This document shows positions 34,366-42,789 of a DNA stretch of 64,000 nt, one piece after another (positions within the stretch are counted from its first letter, which is position 1; the number at the start of each line of letters is the position of its first letter). The notes beneath the pieces are model-generated. The model did not search any database. It was given only the letters and a program-made list of their open reading frames with translations, and was not told where the DNA came from. The stretch covers positions 124,001 through 188,000 of the forward strand of contig WOGZ01000015.1 in assembly GCA_009733775.1 (NCBI GenBank), read 5' to 3'. Source of the stretch: Alectoria sarmentosa. Its lineage: Eukaryota > Ascomycota > Lecanoromycetes > Lecanorales > Parmeliaceae. The translations under genes were made by a program, and so were the position numbers.

Positions 34366-36159
34366 ATGCATACTTCAGCAGCAGCTGCCCTGGCGGCACT
34401 TGTCCTCCTTGTCGCTCCGACCACAGCACACTCATGGGTTGAGGAGGTGGATGTCATCGACCCCAAGACAGGATCCTTCACTGGCACTCCGGGATATTGC
34501 CGAAACAACACAAAGAGGACTGTCCCAAATTTCAGTGATCCCCTGATGGTCCACATACTCCCATCCGCAGGCCAACCCGCGATTGAAGAGAGAGACGTGA
34601 TTCCAGCACTAGACACAACTGGAATTTTTCCTAATGACACCATGTGCAAGCGCACCCAGCAAGCGCAATACCAGTCTAATGGCAGTCCACGCCTGCAAGC
34701 CTCTCCAGGAGACCTCGTCGCGTTGCGCTATCAGGAGAACGGCCACGTCACGCTTCCGCAAAACCAGCCGGGCAAGCAATTGACCAGAGGCACGGTGTCA
34801 ATATATGGCACTAGCCAGCCAAAGTCCCCCGAACTGTTTCTAGATGTTTTTGGACAATGGAATTCCAACGCCACCGGAGGCGATCAGCGTGGGCAGCTTT
34901 TAGCCACTCAGAATTTCGATGACGGCTACTGTTATCAGACTAATCTCGGGAACATTTCAACATACCGCCAAGCGCAGTATCCTCACACAGCCAACCAACT
35001 CATGGGTGCTAATCTGTGGTGCCAAAATAATATCGCTCTTCCAGCAGACATCCCCACTGGGTCACCTTATGTTCTCTATTGGGTGTGGGACTGGCCTACG
35101 GAACCGGGGGTCGATCCTAATTTGCCCAAAGGTAAGGCTGAAATTTATACTACATGCCTAGACATAGATATCGTCGCAAAGCCGGGAAGAAAGAGACGTG
35201 TTAAAGCAAGACAAGCACCGTCACCGCCACCGTCACCTGCTTCGCAGTCTGCCCTAGACCACCTGAACTCCGCTGCAATCCCGGCATACGTCAGCTCCCT
35301 CACAGCTTCCCCGGCGCCCGCGGGAGCCAGCCCAGCTGTTTCTGCTCCGGCCTCACCTGCATCTCCAGAATCGACGATCACTCCATCCGTGGGCGCGCCA
35401 GTGGTAGCAAATCCGACCAACCCGGCCGAGCAGGTGGCAGATGACGGCTCAATGACGAATGCTGGAGTAGCTTCCTACATCGAGAAAGCTGTATCCGCAG
35501 CAATCGTCGCGGAAGCTCCGAACGTTCCGCTCACAGTCACTTTGGATATTGTCGAATCCGTCATCTCGCCAATGGCTGCCGCGACTGCAGTGGCGACTCA
35601 GCCAGCCGCGGCTCCAGCACCGACTCCAGTCGTGTCACCAACATCTATGGCCCCAGCAGCGAATCAGGCCGCATCTCCAGCTCCTTCATCAACCCCACCA
35701 GCCGCATCGACTTCGACACCAGCTCATCAGGCCGCATCTCCAGCTCCTTCATCAACCCCACCAGCCGCATCGATTTCAACACCAGCTCAAGCACCAGCCG
35801 CTGCGCCCTCATCAATGCCACCTAAATCGCTGGACATCAATCCACCAATACTGTCAGCCTCGCCTTCGACTTCCACAAGCGTCTCACAGCCAGGATTCTC
35901 TGGTACGGCCACCCCTGTCGAGGCACCTCCGGCAGTTGCGGCGACTTCGCTCTCGACAGTAGGGGCAGCCGAGAACTCGCCGATTCCAGTAATCGCATCT
36001 GGGGCAACTGCGAATTCAACGAGCCCAGTGATGGCATCTGGAGCCTCTCAGAATGGAACGGTGGCTGCAAAGGGTCAGCGCGGATGTACTGCGACGACTT
36101 GCAAATCAAAGAGGCAATCGAAGATTTTCGGCCCGAAGAGTGGTGGTCAGCGCATCTGA
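34366..36159 (+). CDS. DUF7492-type secreted protein with N-terminal His and Pro/Ala/Ser-rich stalk
   Basis: The single open frame encodes 597 residues. A signal peptide (MHTSAAAALAALVLLVAPTT A) would be cut before HSWVEEVDVIDPKTGS, leaving His as residue 1. The folded domain, about residues 22-280, has six or more cysteines and strong family blocks: GTPGYCRNN, GSPRLQASPGDLVALRYQEN, GHVTLPQNQPGK, LLATQNFDDGYCYQ, LMGANLWCQNNIALPADIP, YWVWDWPTEPGVDP and GKAEIYTTCLDIDI. I place this in the fungal DUF7492 family. The remaining 310 residues are an Ala/Pro/Ser-rich stalk ending in a Lys/Arg-rich tail (CTATTCKSKRQSKIFG). N-terminal His, a second His in GHVTLPQ and a core Trp/Tyr strand are reminiscent of His-brace copper proteins, but activity is not established. 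The frame is intact up to the border of the repeat compartment. Confidence 0.8.
   Translation: MHTSAAAALAALVLLVAPTTAHSWVEEVDVIDPKTGSFTGTPGYCRNNTKRTVPNFSDPLMVHILPSAGQPAIEERDVIPALDTTGIFPNDTMCKRTQQAQYQSNGSPRLQASPGDLVALRYQENGHVTLPQNQPGKQLTRGTVSIYGTSQPKSPELFLDVFGQWNSNATGGDQRGQLLATQNFDDGYCYQTNLGNISTYRQAQYPHTANQLMGANLWCQNNIALPADIPTGSPYVLYWVWDWPTEPGVDPNLPKGKAEIYTTCLDIDIVAKPGRKRRVKARQAPSPPPSPASQSALDHLNSAAIPAYVSSLTASPAPAGASPAVSAPASPASPESTITPSVGAPVVANPTNPAEQVADDGSMTNAGVASYIEKAVSAAIVAEAPNVPLTVTLDIVESVISPMAAATAVATQPAAAPAPTPVVSPTSMAPAANQAASPAPSSTPPAASTSTPAHQAASPAPSSTPPAASISTPAQAPAAAPSSMPPKSLDINPPILSASPSTSTSVSQPGFSGTATPVEAPPAVAATSLSTVGAAENSPIPVIASGATANSTSPVMASGASQNGTVAAKGQRGCTATTCKSKRQSKIFGPKSGGQRI
35668..35793 (+). 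repeat. 63-bp in-frame tandem duplication in the stalk
   Basis: Two units starting at 35668 and 35731 each encode QAASPAPSSTPPAAS then TP/A-H/Q; they differ at only a few positions, so the duplication is recent compared with the rest of the stalk. Confidence 0.9.
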
Positions 36160-36224
36160 GGAAATGGAACGATGGCTGACAGGTTTGACATGTCCATAAG
36201 AATTGAACTTTTGTATATTCATTA

Positions 36225-36545
36225 GATATGTCGTTTCGGAACCGATTAGGTGCTCTTGAGCAACGGAGCGGAGCGGAGCGGAAAAAAGCGAAGCGGAGAA
36301 TGAAAGACGTTTCCATATTCATGTTTCATTTCGGAATCAATATAAATGCTCTTGAGAAGCGAAGCATTAGAAACGAAACGAAATGAAAGATATGTCGTTT
36401 CGAAATCGATATAAGTGCTCTTAAGTAACGGAGCGAAGCGAAGCGGAGAATGAAAAAATGAAAAAAATGTAGATATGTCGTTTCGGAGCCGATGTAGGTG
36501 CTCTTGAGGAGCGGAGCGGAGCGGAGAGTGAGAGGAGTGTAGAGA
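36225..36545 (+). repeat. Block A array (GATATGTCGTTTCGGAGCC ... GGAGC pentamers)
   Basis: Units start at 36225, about 36320, 36389 and 36472. Each opens with GATATGTCGTTTCGGAGCC or a mutated form, runs through GATATAGGTGCTCTTGAGG and ends in repeats of GGAGC followed by GAGAGTGAGAGGAGTGT. Unit 4 is the cleanest; the others carry C-to-T/G-to-A changes. The same block recurs at 37664, 62059 and 62504, always just ahead of the element body. Confidence 0.9.
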
Positions 36546-36559
36546 GGTTTGAAGGATCT

Positions 36560-36810
36560 AATTAATGCTCTTATGCCCCATGCATGCTCCTGCCCATGCT
36601 TCTCCTCTCAATCGATGCCCATGCCTATCGCCCATGGCCCATGCTCCCATGCTCCCTGCTCCATGCTCAAGCTTCTCCTTAATGCTCCATGCCCATGGTC
36701 AATGCCCATGCCCATGCCCATGCTTCCAGCTCATGCTCCCGACTCCCCGCTGCCAATTGTTCATACGCATGCCCATCGCCCATGCCCATCCTCATCCAAC
36801 TGACCTATTC
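36560..36810 (+). repeat. Block B: CATGCC/CATGCTC-rich low-complexity array (copy 1)
   Basis: Loose repeats of CCATGC, with an embedded TTCTCCTCTCAATCGATGCC that recurs at 38,085 and 62,320/62,880. It ends at CATCCTCATCCAA, which directly precedes the element body in all three copies. Confidence 0.85.
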
Positions 36811-37663
36811 ATAATTCTTCCTCCATTATCATATGATTTGATGATATCAATTCTGACTTCGCTGATATATCTTTCATTTGCGTTTTTATTCTTTGTTTTA
36901 AATTTCAAAGATATTGCGTTTATTCATCTCGCAATTTATGTTTTCGATTATTTTCATAATATTTTTGAAAAGTTGACACATATATTCGACGAGCATTTTC
37001 ATTATTTTGATATAAATTATTTATTTTACATCTCGCTTCATCGCGTTGAATGCAAACAAAATTATATTATTTTTAAATAATAATAAAATGCTTTAAAAGA
37101 GTTAAATTCTTTATAGAATTAATATTGAATTTTTTAAATAAAATGATGTCGAAGAATTCATCATTTTTATGATGATTTTATTATAATTTAACATTTGATT
37201 TAATTCGAATAAACGATGTCGATAAATCGCCCTTTTAAAATGCTAAACTTTAATCTTTAAATTCTTAATATTTGTTTTCGATGCGTAATTCATTTTCAAA
37301 CGTTAAATGTCTTCTTTTAAGATTTTCGAGACTTTTCGAAATTCGATTCGATTTAATTGCGCGATAATAAATTATAAAATTTAAACTTAATTATCATTAA
37401 TAATTTCATCATTTTTGATTTTTAATAAAAACATATTAATATCATTAATAAAAGAGTTACGCGACGTTTAATTTCGATTAATTAAATTGAATGCGAAAAT
37501 AATTTTAAATTGAAATTGAGATTTCTTTTAAAATTAAATATCGTGAATTGAAACATTTATATTCGAATTGAATTGCAATAATGAAAGTATTAAATCAATA
37601 TTCTTTTCAACATTTTTCATTTTCGAAAATTAATAAATTTGAGAATGAAAAATCTAAATATAA
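36811..37663 (-). pseudogene. Element body, copy 1, RIP-degraded and truncated
   Basis: Aligns base for base with 38,155-39,090 but with extensive C-to-T and G-to-A changes. It covers the coiled-coil exon of the knuckle gene seen intact in copy 2 and stops at 37663, where block A of copy 2 begins, so its promoter-side part (knuckle exon) is missing. No usable frame remains. Confidence 0.88.
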
Positions 37664-37910
37664 GATATGTCGTTTCGGAGCCGATATAGGTGCTCTTAAG
37701 GAGCGGAGCGGAGCGGAGCATTAAAAACGAAGCGGAGCGGAGCATGCTTAATGAATAAGAAGAATGAAAAAAATGTGTAATAGATGCTCTTGAGGAGCGG
37801 AGCGGAGAGTGAAAGGAGTGTATTATGTTATATTTAATGCTCTGATGCTCCCATATCCATGCTTTCATGTCCATGGTCCATGGTCCATGCTCATGCTCCT
37901 CCTCTTAATC

Positions 37911-37953
<43 letters not shown>

Positions 37954-38094
37954 TGCCCATCGTTTTATAGGTGCTTTTGAAGAGCGAAGCGAAGCGAAGC
38001 GAAGCGAAGCGGAGAGTGAGAGGAGTATGCTCATGCTCCATGCCCATGCTCCATCGATGCCCATGCCCCATGCTCATGCTTCTCCTCTCAATCG

Positions 38095-38132
<38 letters not shown>

Positions 38133-38154
38133 CCTCATCCAATTGGCCTTCATA
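37664..38154 (+). repeat. Blocks A and B heading copy 2
   Basis: Block A at 37664 and shorter forms near 37785 and 37965 (TATAGGTGCTTTTGAAGAGC with GAAGC pentamers), alternating with CATGCC arrays at about 37850-37955 and 38025-38150. Near 37915 a run of at least seven perfect CATGCC hexamers is present. Confidence 0.88.
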
Positions 38155-38229
38155 ATTCTTCCTCCATCATGGGATTTGGCGATATCGATTCTGACTTCAC
38201 GCCTTCCATCCGCGCCTCTATCCCCTGCT

Positions 38230-39347
38230 TCAAGCCCCAAAGATATTGCGCTTGTTCATCTCGCAGTTTGTGTTCCCGATTATTTTCGTGATACTTTTGG
38301 AGAGTTGACACGTACATTCGACGAGCACTTTCGCTGCTTCGATGTAAACCGTCTGCTCTACGTCCCGCTTCATCGCGTTGAGCGCAAACGAAATCATATT
38401 GTCCTTGAATGGCGGCAAGATGCTCTGAGAGGGTTGAATTCTCCGTAGAATTAGTATTGGATTTTTTGGATAGGATGGTGTCGGAGGGCTCACCATCTTC
38501 GTGACGACCTCATCATGACTTGGCATTTGGTCTGACCCGGGCAGACGGTGTATATTAGCCGCCTTTTCAAGGTGCTGGACCCTGGTCTCCAAGCTTTCAA
38601 CATTTTTTTTCGATGCGCAGCTCATCTCCAAGCGTTGAACGTCTTCTTTTGAGGCTCCCGAGGCTCCTCGGAGTTCGATTCGATCCAATTGCGCGATGAC
38701 AGATTGTAAAGTTTGGGCTTGGTTATCATTGATAGCTTCATCACCTTTGCCTTTGCTTTGCCGCCTGATTCGAATTGACGCTGCGTCGACGTAGCTTTCA
38801 TGGATGGATGGAAACATAGTGATATCGCTGGTAGGAGAGCTGCGCGGCGCTTGATTCCGGTTGGTTGGGTTGAATGCGAAGGTAGAAGAGTTGCGCGGCG
38901 CTTGGTTTCGGTTGATTGGGTTGAATGCGAAGGTAGTCCCAAGCTGAAATTGAGATTTCTCCTGGGGTTGAGTGTCGTGGATCGGAACACTTGTATTCGG
39001 ATTGAATTGCAACGGCGAGGGTATTAGATCGATATCCTCCTCAACGTTCTCCATTTTCGGAGACTGATAAACTTGAGGATGAGAATTCTGAATATAACGT
39101 TAACAAGATCTCTGCAAGTGGTTGAGGAATGACATACCATATCGATAACACTAGCCTGAATAGGGTCAATGACTTCGCCGTATTTCCTGGACTGAAGGTT
39201 GCGATGTGTAAAGCAAAAGCGAGGTCTGTGGTTCTCCTCAGATTCTCCTGTGTAGGGGCTTTTCGCGCATTGACAGCCTTTGCCAGTGATCGCGCGACAC
39301 TTGTCTGGCCACTTACATGTGCGATCAATGAGCGGAGGAGCTGGCAT
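38230..39347 (-). CDS. Knuckle gene in element copy 2 (Cys/His knuckle plus coiled coil), orphan
   Basis: Exon 1 (39347-39138) encodes MPAPPLIDRTCKWPDKCR, AITGKGCQCAKSPYTGE and RPRFCFTHRNLQSRKYGEV, a C-R-A-I-T ... C ... C-F-x-x-H pattern like small zinc knuckles. A canonical phase-0 intron (GTATGT...TTATCAG, 74 bp) joins exon 2 (39063-38230), starting SPKMENVEEDIDLIPSP. Exon 2 has two copies of TFAFNP-NRNQAPR, a basic patch (RIRRQSKGKGDE), heptad-like sequence from about residue 185 (TLQSVIAQLDRIELRG, EDVQRLEMSCASKKNVESLE, TRVQHLEKA) and a C-terminal Cys-containing segment. The 347-residue product has no known family. It is the only one of three copies not degraded. The start could lie upstream since the frame stays open to 39497. 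Confidence 0.7.
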
Positions 39348-40200
39348 TTCGACCTGCTTTCGTAGACAGTAGGACTTCTTCTTTCGCCTCAATTCCTTTT
39401 GATACATATACCGAGAAGGGAAGAGAGGAGAGGAAGGGAAGAGACAGGAGGAGAGAAGAGAGAGGAGGAGAAGACCACAAATTTCGAAAGAGAACAAAGG
39501 GAAGGGAGGAGAGCCAGGGTGTGGTTAGAGGCCGATGCTCCCGAGACATATCCATACTGGGGTTCAACGGAGACAAGCGTGTTGAGCAATGAGCAGGACC
39601 GGAGCAGGACCAAAGCAGGATTGGCAAATCATGCGAATGATGTCGTAGTGGCATTCCTGTCGCAGCTTTGAAGCTTCGGTTTCAACGAGAGCTCGTCGAT
39701 GTAATTATTCATCAAAGGTTTGGGAGTAAGGATTCAAAATTTCCTCGGATGAGTGCATGATATGTTTGTCTGTCGGAAATTTGCTATGCCTTTTCTGTAG
39801 TTTTTCGATGAAGGCTCTGCTGTGTGCTGAAGTTGTAACGAAGAAATCTTAAAAATTGTGAATGAGATTCAAACGCCGACATATGCTGTCAAATGTGAGA
39901 TTGGAAGTGGGCAGGGGAGAATGTTTACGCTTTTGTGTACCTGGCTAGGAAAAGTGTTATATACTTCATGTCAAGAGCTTCAATGAATAACAGTCGCAAG
40001 CAAAACTCTTTGTAACGAAATACATTGATCGATAACAAAGATTCTTCTTTGTGATCTTAACGTGTACAGAGGTAGCATCTCCATTGTATCAAGATCATTT
40101 GATTACTAATCAAGCCAAATCCAGCGGCCGTAGCCATCGCCATCCTCCCCCATCTCGCCCTCGCCGTCCCGCCGCGCTCTATCCCCGCTGCGCCCTCTCA
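39348..40200. other. Flank of copy 2, no gene recognised
   Basis: 39,400-39,480 is purine-rich (GAGAGGAGGAAGGGAAGAG-like), a probable 5' leader of the knuckle gene on the minus strand. Beyond it nothing is recognised. Confidence 0.35.
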
Positions 40201-40212
40201 CTACACTACTCA

Positions 40213-40273
40213 ATTCGCTTAACAAACGCCAAAATGGTTGGTTGGCGTCCCATACCAACCATTTTGGCGTACC
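40213..40273. repeat. Inverted repeat with 16-bp arms
   Basis: ACGCCAAAATGGTTGG and its exact complement CCAACCATTTTGGCGT are separated by about 13 bp. It would form a stable hairpin and could be the relic of a small inverted-repeat transposon. Confidence 0.8.
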
Positions 40274-40324
40274 ATCTGCATTTCTGCACCGTCCTTTGCA
40301 GTGATCTTGACCTTGCGGTGATTT

Positions 40325-40985
40325 TGGTCTTATGATGGCCTTGGTCTTGCAGTGACAGTGGTTTTGGTCTCGCAGTGGCTTTGGTCTCGCAGTGGTTTGT
40401 ATTTTGCAGTGGTTTTGGTCTTGCAGTGGCTTTGGTTTTGCAGTGGTTTTCGTTTTGCAGTGGTTTTCGTTTTGCAGTGGTTTCGTCTCCAGTGGCTTTG
40501 GTCTCGCAGTGACAGTGGCTTTGGTCTTGCAGTGGTTTCGGTCTCCAGTGGCTTTGGTCCTCCAGTGGTTTTGGTTTTCAGTGGCTTTGGTCCTCCAGTG
40601 ACAGTGGCTTTGGTCTTGCAGTGGTTTTTGTTTTACAGTGGTTTTCGTCTCTAGTGGGTTTGGTCTCGCAGTGACAGTGGCTTTGGTCTTGCAGTGGCTT
40701 TGGATTTGCGTTGATTTTTGTTTTGCAGTGGTTTTTGTTTTGCAATGGTTTTGGTCTCCAATGGCTTTGGTCTCGTAGTGACAGTTGCTTTGGTCTTGCA
40801 GTGGCTCTGGTCTTGCAGTGACTCTGGTCTTGCAGTGGCTTTGGTTTTGCAGTGGTTTGGTTTTGCAATGGTTTTGGTTTTGCAGTGGTTTGGTTTTGCA
40901 GTGGTGTTGGTTTTGCAATGGTTGTGGTCTTGCAGTAGTTGTGGTCTTGCAATGGTCTGAACTGGCAATGGTTCTGGAGGCTTTT
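40325..40985. repeat. Minisatellite of about 18 bp (TTTGGTCTTGCAGTGGC)
   Basis: About 35 diverged copies of TTTTGGTCTTGCAGTGGC with variants at the TCTTGC positions. Open frames across it on both strands only translate the repeat (KTKATARPKPLQDQ types) and are not genes. Confidence 0.92.
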
Positions 40986-41280
40986 GCTACTCATCCCCAT
41001 CTTGTATGCTGAGATCTACCCGACTTATTCGCTCCCCCATTGTAACTTATTACGACACCTTCACTCGTACCCTGATTGCAAACATTTGGCTAAGGACGAA
41101 AGAGCTGATAAGACTCTCCGCCCGCTGGACGAAACAATAATAATCAGTTTTTTCCGTTCAGCTCAGTGTATCTCAATCTTTCTCCTCCCTCCTCCCTCAT
41201 GTCCCTTTCTTTCAATGTCATCGCTTTTGATACGCTGACCAATTCTGTTTTGTTGCAGCTGCTATGACGTGGAAAAGTGC

Positions 41281-41450
41281 TCTGTTATTGTTCGAGCTGG
41301 CAATGCAGGCCAAAATAAAGATATGCTGTGTTGTTGTTCGAGTTGGCAATGCAGGCCAAGAGAGATATGCTGTGTTGTTGTTCGAGCTGGCAATGTAGAC
41401 CAAGAAGCAGATACGCGCTGTTGTTGTTCGAGCTGGCAGTGAAGTCTGAT
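41281..41450. repeat. Four tandem copies of a 44-46 bp unit
   Basis: TTGTTCGAGCTGGCAATG recurs with its TTCGAG at 41291, 41337, 41381 and 41427. Each unit also holds GCAGGCCAA and AGATATGCTG variants. Confidence 0.88.
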
Positions 41451-41844
41451 GGGTCAGGTGTGGGGCTTCTTGAGGGAACGACGTATTTGCAACTCTAAGG
41501 AATAAAGGTCATCATTTCATTGTCCAATTTGACTCAGTGCTCCGTTGTGCGCTCCACAGAAATTGACTCCTGAGATGTGAACGGAGCGTTGAGCGTGGAG
41601 CGAGCGCTGAGTAGTGCCAAGGCCGGCTAACGTATCAAAATCATGAGATTCTTGACATTCGACAATGAGCTGCACGAACAGGGAATGATGCCCTTTTTCA
41701 CCGAATATAAATAACAGATATGTGCGCCATTAAGTGAATTGCGATGTAGAGAAGGAGAATTTTATTCATCAGTCATTAAAGTACGATTCTATCTTCTGCC
41801 ATGTGGAACAATTGGATGCTGTTCATGCCTTCCTTGTCTGTCCC

Positions 41845-42780
41845 TTATTCCCTTTTCGTCACCCTCTTAAACGTGTCCAAGGCCTCGGTTATCCATCTTG
41901 AAATTCGCTTGCTGTTAGACGGGACTCGTTGAACCCAAACACGGAACAAGAGAGATTCTCGTAAGGTTGAAAGTCCTTCTGAGAGCCGTGCTGTTGAGGT
42001 AGAATGGATAAAGGGAACCTCTGATAGGATAAAGCGTCGCCGATAACGTCGAGCAACCTCCAGAACACCGCGAGACGCCTGCCATGCCATCGATCCCTCG
42101 ATATTGTAATATACATGGCTTACAACCTTGAACCATTTATATAAACTCCACATCACCTCCGTGACCTCGTCCCAAAACCCATCCGCGCCTTCCCACATTA
42201 CCGTTCCATCAATGTACCAATATTTGAGGTCCCAATCCCGCGATTCGCCAACCAATGTGGCGCGTAAACGAGACTACATGTGCATCAGAACTGCAGAGGA
42301 AGGTGGTATACTCTGCGTGCGAGGTTCAATCCGAAGATCGCTTATAGTAACCGAAAGATGAGGCATGAGCACCGATATCATAAGCGATCGTTGGAGGACC
42401 GAACTCAGGTCGGAATCATAGATTTGGCGACCTGGCTGAAGGCCAGGAAGAGGCTCGACTGAAAAGGTTAACGTTGATGTCGAATAGGAGAAAAACGTGG
42501 ATCGCTTATCAGGTTGGACCCAAGGGTATTGGAGCACCTTTTGAACAACTGTGCTCAGTTCGGTCGCGGCCTCATCGATCGCTCTCGTCAATGCCTGGAC
42601 GTTGAAAGACTCGTCTCATCTGTATGCAAATGTCTCGTCATACAGTGCAGGATCATAAGACCCATCCGATCCAACGCGGCCAAATCTGTGACTAGATCAA
42701 CACTGTCAAGTCAGACTACATGGAACAATCACACATTATCTCCTGACGAGCGTCCATACGTCACGCTACACAACGCCGCA
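41845..42780 (-). pseudogene. Orphan gene relic with two C-to-T type stops
   Basis: One minus-strand frame stays coding-like across about 300 codons but is cut by TGA at about 42,625 (context FAYR-stop-DESFNV) and TAG at about 42,274 (MHM-stop-SRLRATL). Segments such as YDPALYDETFAYR, IDEAATELSTVVQKVLQYPW, STSTLTFSVEPLPGLQPGR, WDLKYWYIDGTVMWEG and WDEVTEVMWSLYKWFKVVSH have normal composition. Both stops would arise from CGA and CAG by a single C-to-T change. The terminal part (FRVWVQRVPSNSKRISRWI) and stop at 41845 look natural. No family recognised; a further TGA upstream may be the same kind of damage. Confidence 0.6.
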
Positions 42781-42789
42781 TGAAAAGCT

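Noticed and set aside
36225..38154. Telomere or CRISPR-like repeats in the GGAGC and CATGCC arrays
   Set aside because: The units are not TTAGGG-type telomere repeats, and there are no spacers of constant length; this is eukaryotic low-complexity repeat DNA.
40106..40918. A 270-codon minus-strand open frame (repeats of KTKATARPKPLQDQ type) and matching plus-strand frames
   Set aside because: They only translate the 18-bp minisatellite; a repeat unit divisible by three that lacks stops gives long frames on both strands. There is no sequence outside the array that looks like a protein.
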